Of a DNA stretch of 55,599 bases, positions 33,045 to 40,208 are shown piece by piece. The stretch covers positions 1 through 55,599 of the forward strand of contig CAJFSP010000008.1 of NCBI GenBank assembly GCA_904419725.1, written 5' to 3'. This DNA comes from Candidatus Heteroclostridium caecigallinarum. GTDB lineage: Bacteria > Bacillota > Clostridia > Christensenellales > CAG-314. The position numbers and the translations under genes were made by a program. Each line of letters opens with the position of its first letter. Positions within the stretch are counted from its first letter, which is position 1. The notes under the pieces were generated by a model, which saw only the letters and a list, made by a program, of their open reading frames with translations, was not told the origin of the DNA and made no database searches.

Positions 33045-34410
33045 AAAGTCTTTGTCCCCCGAAAACGCCGTTGTTGATTTTTGTCACGTTGTAATCTTCC
33101 GCCACTATTTCATAAGCGCGCTGCGCAGTATCGTAATCGCAAAGCAGTTCGACCTGCAAAACATAGCCGCTCCGTTTTGCCGTTTCCGCCGCGAAGTCAA
33201 GCACGGCGACGGCTTCGTCCACGCCGTCCGGCGACAGGTCGTAACGCGTGCCGTCAATGTTCATCACTGTGTTTGACCAATAGTCGTATTTTTCCGTCTG
33301 TTTGACAAGTTCGCCTATTTCAGGCAGCTGCCCCGAGTAAAAATCCCACGACGGCGAAGACGTGTAATAATCCGTCAGGAAAAACGCGGCGGTATGAGTG
33401 TGAAACCGCTTGCCGTCATGTACAGTTACCGACGAGCCCTGCGTCGGACAGCACAGATAATACTTTCCGTCGGCTTTGATATAGTTATAGGCGTGGCCGC
33501 CGCCCGAGCCAACGGCGCCGATGTGATAAGCCTCTATGCCTTCAAGACGGCACATGAGTGTCATCGCTTTGGCAAGACCGTCGCACACGGCGTTTTTGCT
33601 GTAAAACACGCCTTCCAGAAAGTAAGCCGTGTAATCGGTGTGTTCGCTCTCTTTGTAAAGAAACGATTCGTAATCATATGTGTTTTCGCACACCAGATAG
33701 TTGTATATGGCACGTATTTTTTGCGTCTCGGTCATGCCGCCGTTGAGAATTCTGTTGAGAATGCCCAGCACGCGCGACAGCATTTCGCCGACGGCGCTAT
33801 CCTCTTCCGCCACAGGCATATATCCGCGCGCCGCGGCGTAAAACAACTGTTCGCTGTTGGTCACCCTGACAAAACCGTTGTTGGATTTATACAGAGCGAA
33901 ATCTTTCAGGGCGTATCCCCTGTCATTTTCCGCCGCCACTACGTCAAGATAATAATCCAGGTTCCACACCTTGACGTTGTTTTCGCCCAGTGTATAACTT
34001 TTGAAGGCGTAATTTTTTATGCCGCCGACTATGCCTATGACGTTTTCGTCAAGTCGGCTGTCGTCATAACCCGTCACGAAATTGTGCGCCAGGTTGCCGT
34101 ACTGCCCCGCCCAGCGGTATTCGGTAAACATATCCGCGCGGAGCACTTGGGCGTAAGCGTCGTTTACAGTAGTATACGCCGTGTCGCCGGCCTCACCGTA
34201 AAAAACGCACCAGTCCATGAAGTCGCTCAAATCCTGCCTGCTGTCCAGACCTACGGGCTTTTCAATTTCGGTGAGCGTCGTTTCGCCGTAGTCAAGCGGC
34301 ACGTCGGCGTAAGTTATGCCGAAAGTTTTCGTCCCGCCGCAGGCCGCCAGCGCCGCCGTCATTATTGTCAGCGCCGCGAGGATGCAAAAATGTCTAATCG
34401 CTTTTGTCAT
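33025..34410 (-). CDS. Transglutaminase-fold lipoprotein, first copy
   Basis: The 461-residue lipoprotein (lipobox LAAC) is a paralogue of the next gene. The core motifs are MTETQKIRAIYNYLVCENTYDYES, AVCDGLAKAMTLMCRLEGIEAYHI and GHAYNYIKADGKYYLCCPTQG. As in its paralogue, the usual Asp of the catalytic triad is replaced by Cys. A FHTHTAAFFLTD stretch with two histidines follows. The gene overlaps the end of the ATPase gene by 17 bp, which places it in the same operon. It may be a surface receptor or a modified hydrolase. Function is not established. Confidence 0.85.
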   Translation of the reverse strand: MTKAIRHFCILAALTIMTAALAACGGTKTFGITYADVPLDYGETTLTEIEKPVGLDSRQDLSDFMDWCVFYGEAGDTAYTTVNDAYAQVLRADMFTEYRWAGQYGNLAHNFVTGYDDSRLDENVIGIVGGIKNYAFKSYTLGENNVKVWNLDYYLDVVAAENDRGYALKDFALYKSNNGFVRVTNSEQLFYAAARGYMPVAEEDSAVGEMLSRVLGILNRILNGGMTETQKIRAIYNYLVCENTYDYESFLYKESEHTDYTAYFLEGVFYSKNAVCDGLAKAMTLMCRLEGIEAYHIGAVGSGGGHAYNYIKADGKYYLCCPTQGSSVTVHDGKRFHTHTAAFFLTDYYTSSPSWDFYSGQLPEIGELVKQTEKYDYWSNTVMNIDGTRYDLSPDGVDEAVAVLDFAAETAKRSGYVLQVELLCDYDTAQRAYEIVAEDYNVTKINNGVFGGQRLYAFLFS

Positions 34411-35194
34411 TTTTCACCAGGTCGAATGAAAGGCACATGGGTTTTCCGCTGCGCCTGTCCGCGACGATGTCGCCGTCTATGCCGAAACAGTGTTCCAGCA
34501 TGGTTTCGGTCATGACCTCTTTCGGTTCGCCGTAAACCTCGATTCTGCCGTCTTTCATCGCCAGCATGTAGTGCGAATATCTCGAAGCCAAATTAAGGTC
34601 ATGCAGCACCATGACTATCGTCGTGTTCTGATTTTCGTTGAGTTGTTTAAGCAGTTCAAGCACTTCCAGCTGGTGGGCAAGGTCAAGATAAGTCGTCGGT
34701 TCGTCAAGCAGAATAATGCCCGTCTGCTGCGCCAGCGCCATGGCTATCCATACCCTTTGCCTCTGCCCGCCCGAAAGACTGGCGATTTCCCTGTCGGCAA
34801 AATCGCCCATGTTTGTGACTTCCAGCGCCCAGCCGACGATATCTTTGTCTTCTTTTGTCAGTCTGCCGAATCCCCTTTGGTACGGAAACCGTCCGTACGC
34901 CACAAGTTCGCGGCAGGTCAGCGTGCCCGGCGCAGTTGGCGTCTGCGGCAGTATCGCCATCTGCTTTGCGATATCTTTGTTCTTCATTGACGACATATCG
35001 CTGTCGTTTATTATTATCACGCCCGATTCCGACCTGATTATGCGGCCGATGGCTTTCAGAACAGTCGATTTGCCGCAGCCGTTGGCGCCTATTATGGAAG
35101 TTATTTTGCCTTGTCTGATTTCCGCGTCAAAAGACGGTACCACGATGTTGCCGTCATAACCGACTTTAAGTTGTTTTGTAACTATACTGTTCAT
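34394..35194 (-). CDS. ABC transporter ATPase, iron-siderophore/B12/heme type
   Basis: The 266-residue ATPase of the FecE/FhuC/BtuD class has Walker A GANGCGKST, LPQTPTAPGTLTCRELVAYGRFPY (class-typical after the Q-loop), signature LSGGQRQRVWIAMAL, Walker B ILLDEPTTYLDLAHQ and H-loop VLHDL. It follows the second permease gene by one base. It powers import of the ligand brought by the binding lipoprotein. Confidence 0.95.
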   Translation of the reverse strand: MNSIVTKQLKVGYDGNIVVPSFDAEIRQGKITSIIGANGCGKSTVLKAIGRIIRSESGVIIINDSDMSSMKNKDIAKQMAILPQTPTAPGTLTCRELVAYGRFPYQRGFGRLTKEDKDIVGWALEVTNMGDFADREIASLSGGQRQRVWIAMALAQQTGIILLDEPTTYLDLAHQLEVLELLKQLNENQNTTIVMVLHDLNLASRYSHYMLAMKDGRIEVYGEPKEVMTETMLEHCFGIDGDIVADRRSGKPMCLSFDLVKNDKSD

Positions 35195-35195
35195 G

Positions 35196-36215
35196 TCACG
35201 ACCTCATCAGCAGATACAGGAAATACGGCACAGACAGCACCGACACGACTATACCCGCCGGTATATTGGCGAGAAATTCCAGCCCCTGCACGAGCATGTC
35301 CGCCAGCATGACTATTATGCCGGCTATTATGCCCGAAGCGGGCATAAGCACTCTGGCGTCGGTGCCGACAAGCCGGCGGGCTATATGCGGACCTATCAGC
35401 CCAAGAAAAAAGAAGTTGCCGCCGAACGCCACCGAAGCCGATGCCAGCGCCACGGCGCAAACAGACAGATACAAAAACTGCCTGCCCACGTTGACGCCAA
35501 GCCCGCGGGCGACGTCGTACCCCACGTTTATAACATTGAGCACGCGTCCCTGTCTGTATGTCATAACGCCGAACAGCAACAGCCACACGGCGAAAACTAC
35601 AATATATTCCCACTCTGTGCCCCACAGTTCGCCCGACTGCCATCTCTGCAAAAATTCAAGACGGCTCTCGTCAATTATCAGCATAAGAAATGTGCTGACG
35701 GCGCCGTAAGCGCTGCTCATCGCCACACCGGTCATAATGAGTCTTGTGGGTTGCAGACGCTGTTTCCGCCTTGTGCCGAACAGAAATATAAGTCCCGCCG
35801 ACAGCAAACCGCCGAAAAGCGCGAGTATCGGCATAAGCACGGCGCTGCTGCCGTTTCCCTGAATCAAAGCGACGTACAGAGTGACAAACAGCCCGGAACC
35901 TGCGCTTACGCCAAGCGTGCCCGGCGAAGCAAGGTCGTTGTGAAGCAAATCCTGCATCACTACGCCCGACATGCCCATGCCCAGCCCCACCATGACGGCG
36001 AGACATATGCGCGGCAACCGCTCCTCAAACAGTATCACACGCCCAAGGTCAGTGCCGCCGCCGAACAATGTGGATATCACCTCGCCCACCGACATGCGGT
36101 ATTGCCCCACGTTGCAGCCGACGAGAAACACCGCTATGAGCAAAAAAAGCAGGGCGGCGTTTACATACACGCCTTTTCTGAGCGGACTGAGTCTCTTTTT
36201 AACGATTGAATTCAT
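35196..36215 (-). CDS. FecCD-family permease, second subunit
   Basis: The 339-residue integral membrane protein has about ten segments and the family motifs GVVMQDLLHNDLASPGTLGVSAGSGLF, ALASASVAFGGNFFFLGLIGPHIARRLVGTD and ELPAGI-like NIPAGIVVSVLSVPYFLYLL. It is encoded 3 bp after the first permease gene. Two different permeases suggest a heterodimer, as in FecCD, FhuBG and FepDG siderophore importers. Confidence 0.94.
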   Translation of the reverse strand: MNSIVKKRLSPLRKGVYVNAALLFLLIAVFLVGCNVGQYRMSVGEVISTLFGGGTDLGRVILFEERLPRICLAVMVGLGMGMSGVVMQDLLHNDLASPGTLGVSAGSGLFVTLYVALIQGNGSSAVLMPILALFGGLLSAGLIFLFGTRRKQRLQPTRLIMTGVAMSSAYGAVSTFLMLIIDESRLEFLQRWQSGELWGTEWEYIVVFAVWLLLFGVMTYRQGRVLNVINVGYDVARGLGVNVGRQFLYLSVCAVALASASVAFGGNFFFLGLIGPHIARRLVGTDARVLMPASGIIAGIIVMLADMLVQGLEFLANIPAGIVVSVLSVPYFLYLLMRS

Positions 36216-36218
36216 GCC

Positions 36219-37259
36219 TCACCCGCTGAAAGCGTCGCTCTTCTGGCGGCGCGATATAAAAATGAAAAACGGCACGCCGATAATTGTGATGAGTATGCCG
36301 ACCGGAAATTCCAGCGGGGCAATGAGCACCCTGGCGAGAAAATCCACAAACACTACCAGCACCGCTCCAAGCACAGCGCACGACGGAAGAATCAGCCTGT
36401 AATCCGTGCCGACAAAATATCTCACTATGTGCGGCACCATAAGTCCCACATAACTGACCGGACCGATGATTATTACCGCTATCGCCGACAGCACCAGCAC
36501 CACGACAGTGCACAGCAGTTTAATGAGTTTCGTGTTGGCTCCCAGCCCTTTCGAAACATCGTCGCCCAGGTTCATGACCGTAAGCGAGCGCGATATCATG
36601 AGCGCCACGACCAGACCCGCCACAAAGAATGGCGCGGCTATATACACGTCCGGCCAGATTGTGTTGGCGGAACTGCCCGCGGTGTATTTGAGCATAAGCG
36701 CCGACGTGCCGTCTTTAAGCACCACGGCGGAAGTAACCGAGTTAAACAGCGTGGATATCGCCATGCCCGACAGCACCATGCGTTCGGCGGTTATGCCACG
36801 CCTGCCCATAAGCGCCACGGCGTAAATCAGCAGCGTTGCCACCGCCGCTCCCGCGCATGAAAAGGCTATCCTTTCCAGACGGGAAACCCCGGGCAGAAAC
36901 GTCATGACCAGCACTATCGCGAATATGGAACCAGAACTTATGCCCATTATTCCGCTGTCTGCCATGGGATTTTTTGTGTTGCCCTGCATAACGGCGCCCG
37001 CCAAAGCCAGCGAGACGCCCACCATTATGTCGGCGAGCAGCCTGGGCAGGCGCATGTCCCTCACCACAATGTGGTTGAAATTATCCCCGTCAAAAGCGAA
37101 CAGAGCGTTCCACACGTCGGCGGACGACACGTTTTCCGCGCCGAAACGCATAAAAAGAAACATCATCGCGACGAGCGCCGCCGCGCCGACCGCCATAAAA
37201 ACGGTGAATTTCTTCGTGTTGCCGAATTTTTTGCGTTGACCGTCAATCCTCTCCATCAA
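36219..37259 (-). CDS. FecCD-family permease, first subunit
   Basis: The 346-residue protein has about ten membrane segments. Typical motifs are RDMRLPRLLADIMVGVSLALAGAVMQGNTKNPMADSGIMGISSGSIFAI and VISVGPVSYVGLMVPHIVR-like IIIGPVSYVGLMVPHIVRYFVGTDYR. Its start overlaps the stop of the binding-protein gene by 4 bp (ATGA). Confidence 0.94.
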   Translation of the reverse strand: MMERIDGQRKKFGNTKKFTVFMAVGAAALVAMMFLFMRFGAENVSSADVWNALFAFDGDNFNHIVVRDMRLPRLLADIMVGVSLALAGAVMQGNTKNPMADSGIMGISSGSIFAIVLVMTFLPGVSRLERIAFSCAGAAVATLLIYAVALMGRRGITAERMVLSGMAISTLFNSVTSAVVLKDGTSALMLKYTAGSSANTIWPDVYIAAPFFVAGLVVALMISRSLTVMNLGDDVSKGLGANTKLIKLLCTVVVLVLSAIAVIIIGPVSYVGLMVPHIVRYFVGTDYRLILPSCAVLGAVLVVFVDFLARVLIAPLEFPVGILITIIGVPFFIFISRRQKSDAFSG

Positions 37260-38269
37260 ACCGCCTTCTCAAACGCCTCAATCAGCCCGTTGTACTGAGC
37301 CGCGAGATACAGCACGTCTTTTTCGGCGTACAGCATTGCGTCAAGCAGACCTATTCTGTCTTCCTGATAGGCTTTGAGGCTTTGCCAGCCCGGGTTTGCC
37401 ATAAGCGCCTCAGACATAGACGGCTGACCGTTTATCGAATACAGGTCGACATAAATCACAACGTCGCCCTCGAAGTTTCTGACGCTTTCGTTGCTTATCG
37501 GCGTAAAAGGATTGTTCTGTGAATTGGCCAGGAACTCTTCCGCCGCCTCGGTACGTTTCATGCCGAGATAGTCGTAAATAATCTTGTTGAAATACCACGA
37601 GTCTCCCGGCGGAATGGATATGCCTTCGGCATAATAGAACACCGACACGGTTTTGCCTTCCAGCCCCATTGCCTCGACCCTGTCCGCCGCTTCCGCCTGA
37701 ATACCTTCCGCGTAGTTTATAAGGGTCTCGGCGTTTTCTTCGAGACCGAATATATCACCTATGTAGCCGAGCCTCTGCCTGAAATCAAAACTCTCGCGGT
37801 AAAGCGGAATTACCGGCGCTATGGCTTCCAACCTGCTTATCTGGCTGTCATCCATGAGCTGATACACCAAAATCAGTTCCGGCTCATAAGTGGCGATTTC
37901 TTCCACATTGAAAGGCTGCGTGTAACTGAGCGTATCCACCCCGTCGAAAAAGCCGGGATAAGCGCTCATCGTCGCCTGGTCCGCCATGACGGCAAGCGGT
38001 CTTATGCCGAAAGCGGCAAGGTCGCCCGCGCCCGACAGCGCCACAATGCGCCTTGTGTTTTTGTTGTATGTCACGCTGTCACCGTTGAGCGTGGTGAACG
38101 TAGCGGTTTCAGCCTCAGTGCCGCGGGTGTCCTGCAAAACAGGAACCGTCTCAAACGTTTCTCCTCCGTCAGGATCGCCGCACGCCGCCAAAGCGAAAAC
38201 CGAAAACAGGCACACCAGCGCCGCCACCAACAGTACGGCAGCGGATTTTATGCTTCTGCGTTTCTTCAT
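37256..38269 (-). CDS. Siderophore/metallocofactor-binding lipoprotein (class III, TroA/FhuD-like)
   Basis: The 337-residue lipoprotein (signal peptide MKKRRSIKSAAVLL, lipobox LAAC) has two lobes joined by a long helix. The first lobe begins RRIVALSGAGDLAAFGIRPLAVMAD. Next comes VEEIATYEPELILVYQLMDDSQISRLEAIAPVIPL, and the second lobe has GKTVSVFYYAEGISIPPGDSWYFNKIIYDYLGMK. This is the fold used for ferric siderophores, heme and cobalamin. The ligand cannot be told from sequence. The start at 38269 follows AAGGGGG. It is the first gene of the ten-gene operon. Confidence 0.92.
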   Translation of the reverse strand: MKKRRSIKSAAVLLVAALVCLFSVFALAACGDPDGGETFETVPVLQDTRGTEAETATFTTLNGDSVTYNKNTRRIVALSGAGDLAAFGIRPLAVMADQATMSAYPGFFDGVDTLSYTQPFNVEEIATYEPELILVYQLMDDSQISRLEAIAPVIPLYRESFDFRQRLGYIGDIFGLEENAETLINYAEGIQAEAADRVEAMGLEGKTVSVFYYAEGISIPPGDSWYFNKIIYDYLGMKRTEAAEEFLANSQNNPFTPISNESVRNFEGDVVIYVDLYSINGQPSMSEALMANPGWQSLKAYQEDRIGLLDAMLYAEKDVLYLAAQYNGLIEAFEKAV

Positions 38270-38307
38270 ATATAAATTCCCCCTTCTAATATTTTTCGAG
38301 TAAGTCA

Positions 38308-38337
38308 ACTATAATAGCGTCTATCGCCGGGTGTCAA
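38308..38337 (-). promoter_or_regulatory. Promoter of the importer/Nif-like operon
   Basis: On the minus strand, TTGACA (38337-38332), 18 bp and TATAGT (38313-38308). TATTAT at 38316-38311 gives an alternative 15 bp spacing. Confidence 0.65.
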
Positions 38338-38339
38338 GA

Positions 38340-38355
38340 GTTAGCAAGGGCTAAC
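38340..38355. promoter_or_regulatory. Operator GTTAGC-AAGG-GCTAAC
   Basis: A perfect 6 bp palindrome with a 4 bp centre lies 2 bp upstream of the -35 box of the importer/Nif-like operon. The same arms recur at 42457-42472 on the feoAB promoter. It is probably a site for the DtxR-family regulator encoded at 42540. Confidence 0.78.
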
Positions 38356-38443
38356 AAAAACCATATCAAAAAAGGGTATGCTTCCGCTATTTCGGGCGAT
38401 AATACCCGATATGAATTTTAATGATATTTTTTTAACAAAAGTA

Positions 38444-38470
38444 TTGACAAAAAATTATCAAGCATATACT
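38444..38470 (+). promoter_or_regulatory. Promoter of the Fe-alcohol dehydrogenase gene
   Basis: TTGACA (38444-38449), 15 bp and TATACT (38465-38470). GGAGG follows before the ATG. Confidence 0.55.
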
Positions 38471-38510
38471 TGTGTATGAAAAGACAAAATTGACACGGAG
38501 GTAAACAACA

Positions 38511-39686
38511 ATGTCAAGATTCACATTGCCGAGAGATATTTATTACGGCAAAGGCGCTTTGGAAAACCTGAAAAACCTTGAAGGCAAAAAAGCCGTCGTC
38601 GTGGTAGGCGGCGGCTCGATGAAAAAGTTCGGCTTTCTGGACACGATAACCGACTATCTCGGTCAGGCGGGCATGAAAGTCAGGCTTATAGAAAACGTCG
38701 AGCCGGACCCGTCTGTTGAAACGGTGAAGCGCGGCGCCGAAATCATGCGCGAATTCGGTCCCGACTGGATTGTGTCTGTCGGCGGCGGCTCGCCTATCGA
38801 CGCGGCGAAAGCCATGTGGGCGTTTTACGAGCACCCCGAAACCACATTCGAAGATCTTTGCAAGCCTTTCAACTTCCCGAAACTGCGCGCTAAAGCGCGT
38901 TTCGCCGCGATACCTTCCACTTCCGGCACGGCGACGGAAGTCACGGCGTTTTCGGTAATCACCGATTACTCCAAGGGCATAAAATATCCCCTCGCCGACT
39001 TTGAGATAACGCCCGACGTGGCGATTGTAGACCCCGTCCTTGCCGAAACCATGCCAAAAACGCTGACAGCGCACACCGGCATGGACGCGCTCACGCACGC
39101 CATTGAGGCATATGTTTCCACACTCAGCGGACCTTTCACCGACCCGCTGGCAATCAAGGCGATACAAATGGTCATGACATATCTGCCGTCGTCTTACAAA
39201 GGCAACAAAAACAGCCGCGAGCAGATGCATTACGCACAGTGTCTGGCGGGCATGGCGTTTTCAAACGCGCTGCTCGGCATAGTGCACTCCATGGCGCACA
39301 AGACGGGCGCCGCTTTCGACACGGGACACATTCCGCACGGCTGCGCAAACGCAATATATCTGCCGTATGTCATAAAATTCAACGCCAAAACCGCGGCGCG
39401 CCGCTACGCCGACATAGCGAGAGCGATAGGCATAAGCGGCAGCGACGACAACGACCTGACGGAAAAACTGTGCCGACTCATATCCGCGTACAACGCCGAA
39501 CTAGGAATTCCGCCGACCCTGGCCGCTTTCGGCATAGAAGAGGCCGAATTCAAAGCCAAACTGTCCGTGATAGCCGCCAACGCCGTCGGCGACGCCTGCA
39601 CCGGTTCCAACCCGAGAGCGATAACGCCGTCCGAAATGGAAAAACTGCTTTGCTGCTGCTATTACGGGAGCGAAGTCGACTTTTAA
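38511..39686 (+). CDS. Iron-containing alcohol dehydrogenase
   Basis: The 391-residue group III alcohol dehydrogenase interconverts aldehydes and alcohols with NAD(P)H in fermentation. It has the N-terminal cofactor strand VVVVGGGSMKKFG, the SVGGGSPIDAAKA motif, the STSGTATEVT loop, and iron ligands in HTGMDALTHAIEAY (Asp, His), GIVHSMAH and DTGHIPHG. Length is normal. A CGGAGG ribosome binding site fixes the start. It is divergent from the iron-linked operon, and the shared 200 bp gap contains the iron-type operator. It could therefore share iron control, although the operator is about 90 bp upstream of its -35 box. Confidence 0.95.
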   Translation: MSRFTLPRDIYYGKGALENLKNLEGKKAVVVVGGGSMKKFGFLDTITDYLGQAGMKVRLIENVEPDPSVETVKRGAEIMREFGPDWIVSVGGGSPIDAAKAMWAFYEHPETTFEDLCKPFNFPKLRAKARFAAIPSTSGTATEVTAFSVITDYSKGIKYPLADFEITPDVAIVDPVLAETMPKTLTAHTGMDALTHAIEAYVSTLSGPFTDPLAIKAIQMVMTYLPSSYKGNKNSREQMHYAQCLAGMAFSNALLGIVHSMAHKTGAAFDTGHIPHGCANAIYLPYVIKFNAKTAARRYADIARAIGISGSDDNDLTEKLCRLISAYNAELGIPPTLAAFGIEEAEFKAKLSVIAANAVGDACTGSNPRAITPSEMEKLLCCCYYGSEVDF

Positions 39687-39700
39687 CTGATTTTAATTGA

Positions 39701-39729
39701 AAAAGGCAAAGCGTTGCGCTTTGCCTTTT
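39701..39729. terminator. Bidirectional terminator
   Basis: A 13 bp perfect stem (AAAAGGCAAAGCG / CGCTTTGCCTTTT) lies between the dehydrogenase and the thioredoxin-like gene. Confidence 0.9.
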
Positions 39730-39749
39730 CTTTTTGTTTCAAAACCTTT

Positions 39750-40010
39750 TCAGCCCTTTGCTTCTTTAAAAAGAGCCAACAATTTATCTTTGTCGCATTG
39801 ACCCTCGATTTTCTTGTCACCATCCAGATACATGCACGGAACATAGTTGTAATCGAATTTTGCGGCGAAATCCTCGTTGGCGCTTTCGTCCACCATTTGA
39901 ACTTTTACGGCGGCGTATTCCGGATGTTCTTTCCTGATCTCTTCAATCTCTTTGGTGGCCTTTGCGCAATGCGGGCAAGTTGGCAGATAGAAATAAAGAA
40001 TGTCTTTCAT
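39750..40010 (-). CDS. Thioredoxin/glutaredoxin-like protein with a CPHC motif
   Basis: The 86-residue thiol-disulfide protein has the active site YLPTCPHCAKA, and the cis-proline region NYVPCMYLDG carries an extra Cys right after the Pro. No signal peptide is visible, so it is cytosolic. The start at 40010 follows GGAGGG. An earlier in-frame ATG at 40022 overlaps the ribosome binding site. It lies 56 bp after the small Feo partner gene on the same strand and may be cotranscribed with feo. Confidence 0.85.
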   Translation of the reverse strand: MKDILYFYLPTCPHCAKATKEIEEIRKEHPEYAAVKVQMVDESANEDFAAKFDYNYVPCMYLDGDKKIEGQCDKDKLLALFKEAKG

Positions 40011-40066
40011 TTTTCCCTCCATGCGGTTCTACCGCAGTTTCATTATAACACGTCGCGCGGGCAAAA

Positions 40067-40207
40067 TCAACGGCGATTATTCTTTTTGTTTCTGCCGCAG
40101 GCGGCGCAGTTACCGTCGCAGCCGCCCCGCTTTTTATCTTTGACTATTTTTATTACAGCCGCCGCGGCGCAAAGCGCCAGAACGGCTATGATGATTATAT
40201 CCCACAT
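40067..40207 (-). CDS. FeoB-associated Cys-rich membrane protein
   Basis: A 46-residue product was found by translating the gap after feoB. It starts MWDIIIIAVLALCAAAAVIK (one membrane segment) and continues with a Lys-rich turn and the motif CDGNCAACG near the C-terminus. This matches the small Cys-rich proteins encoded next to feoB in Clostridia, which may stabilise the transporter or bind iron. The start codon lies one base after the feoB stop (TGATATG), indicating coupled translation. Confidence 0.85.
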   Translation of the reverse strand: MWDIIIIAVLALCAAAAVIKIVKDKKRGGCDGNCAACGRNKKNNRR

Positions 40208-40208
40208 A

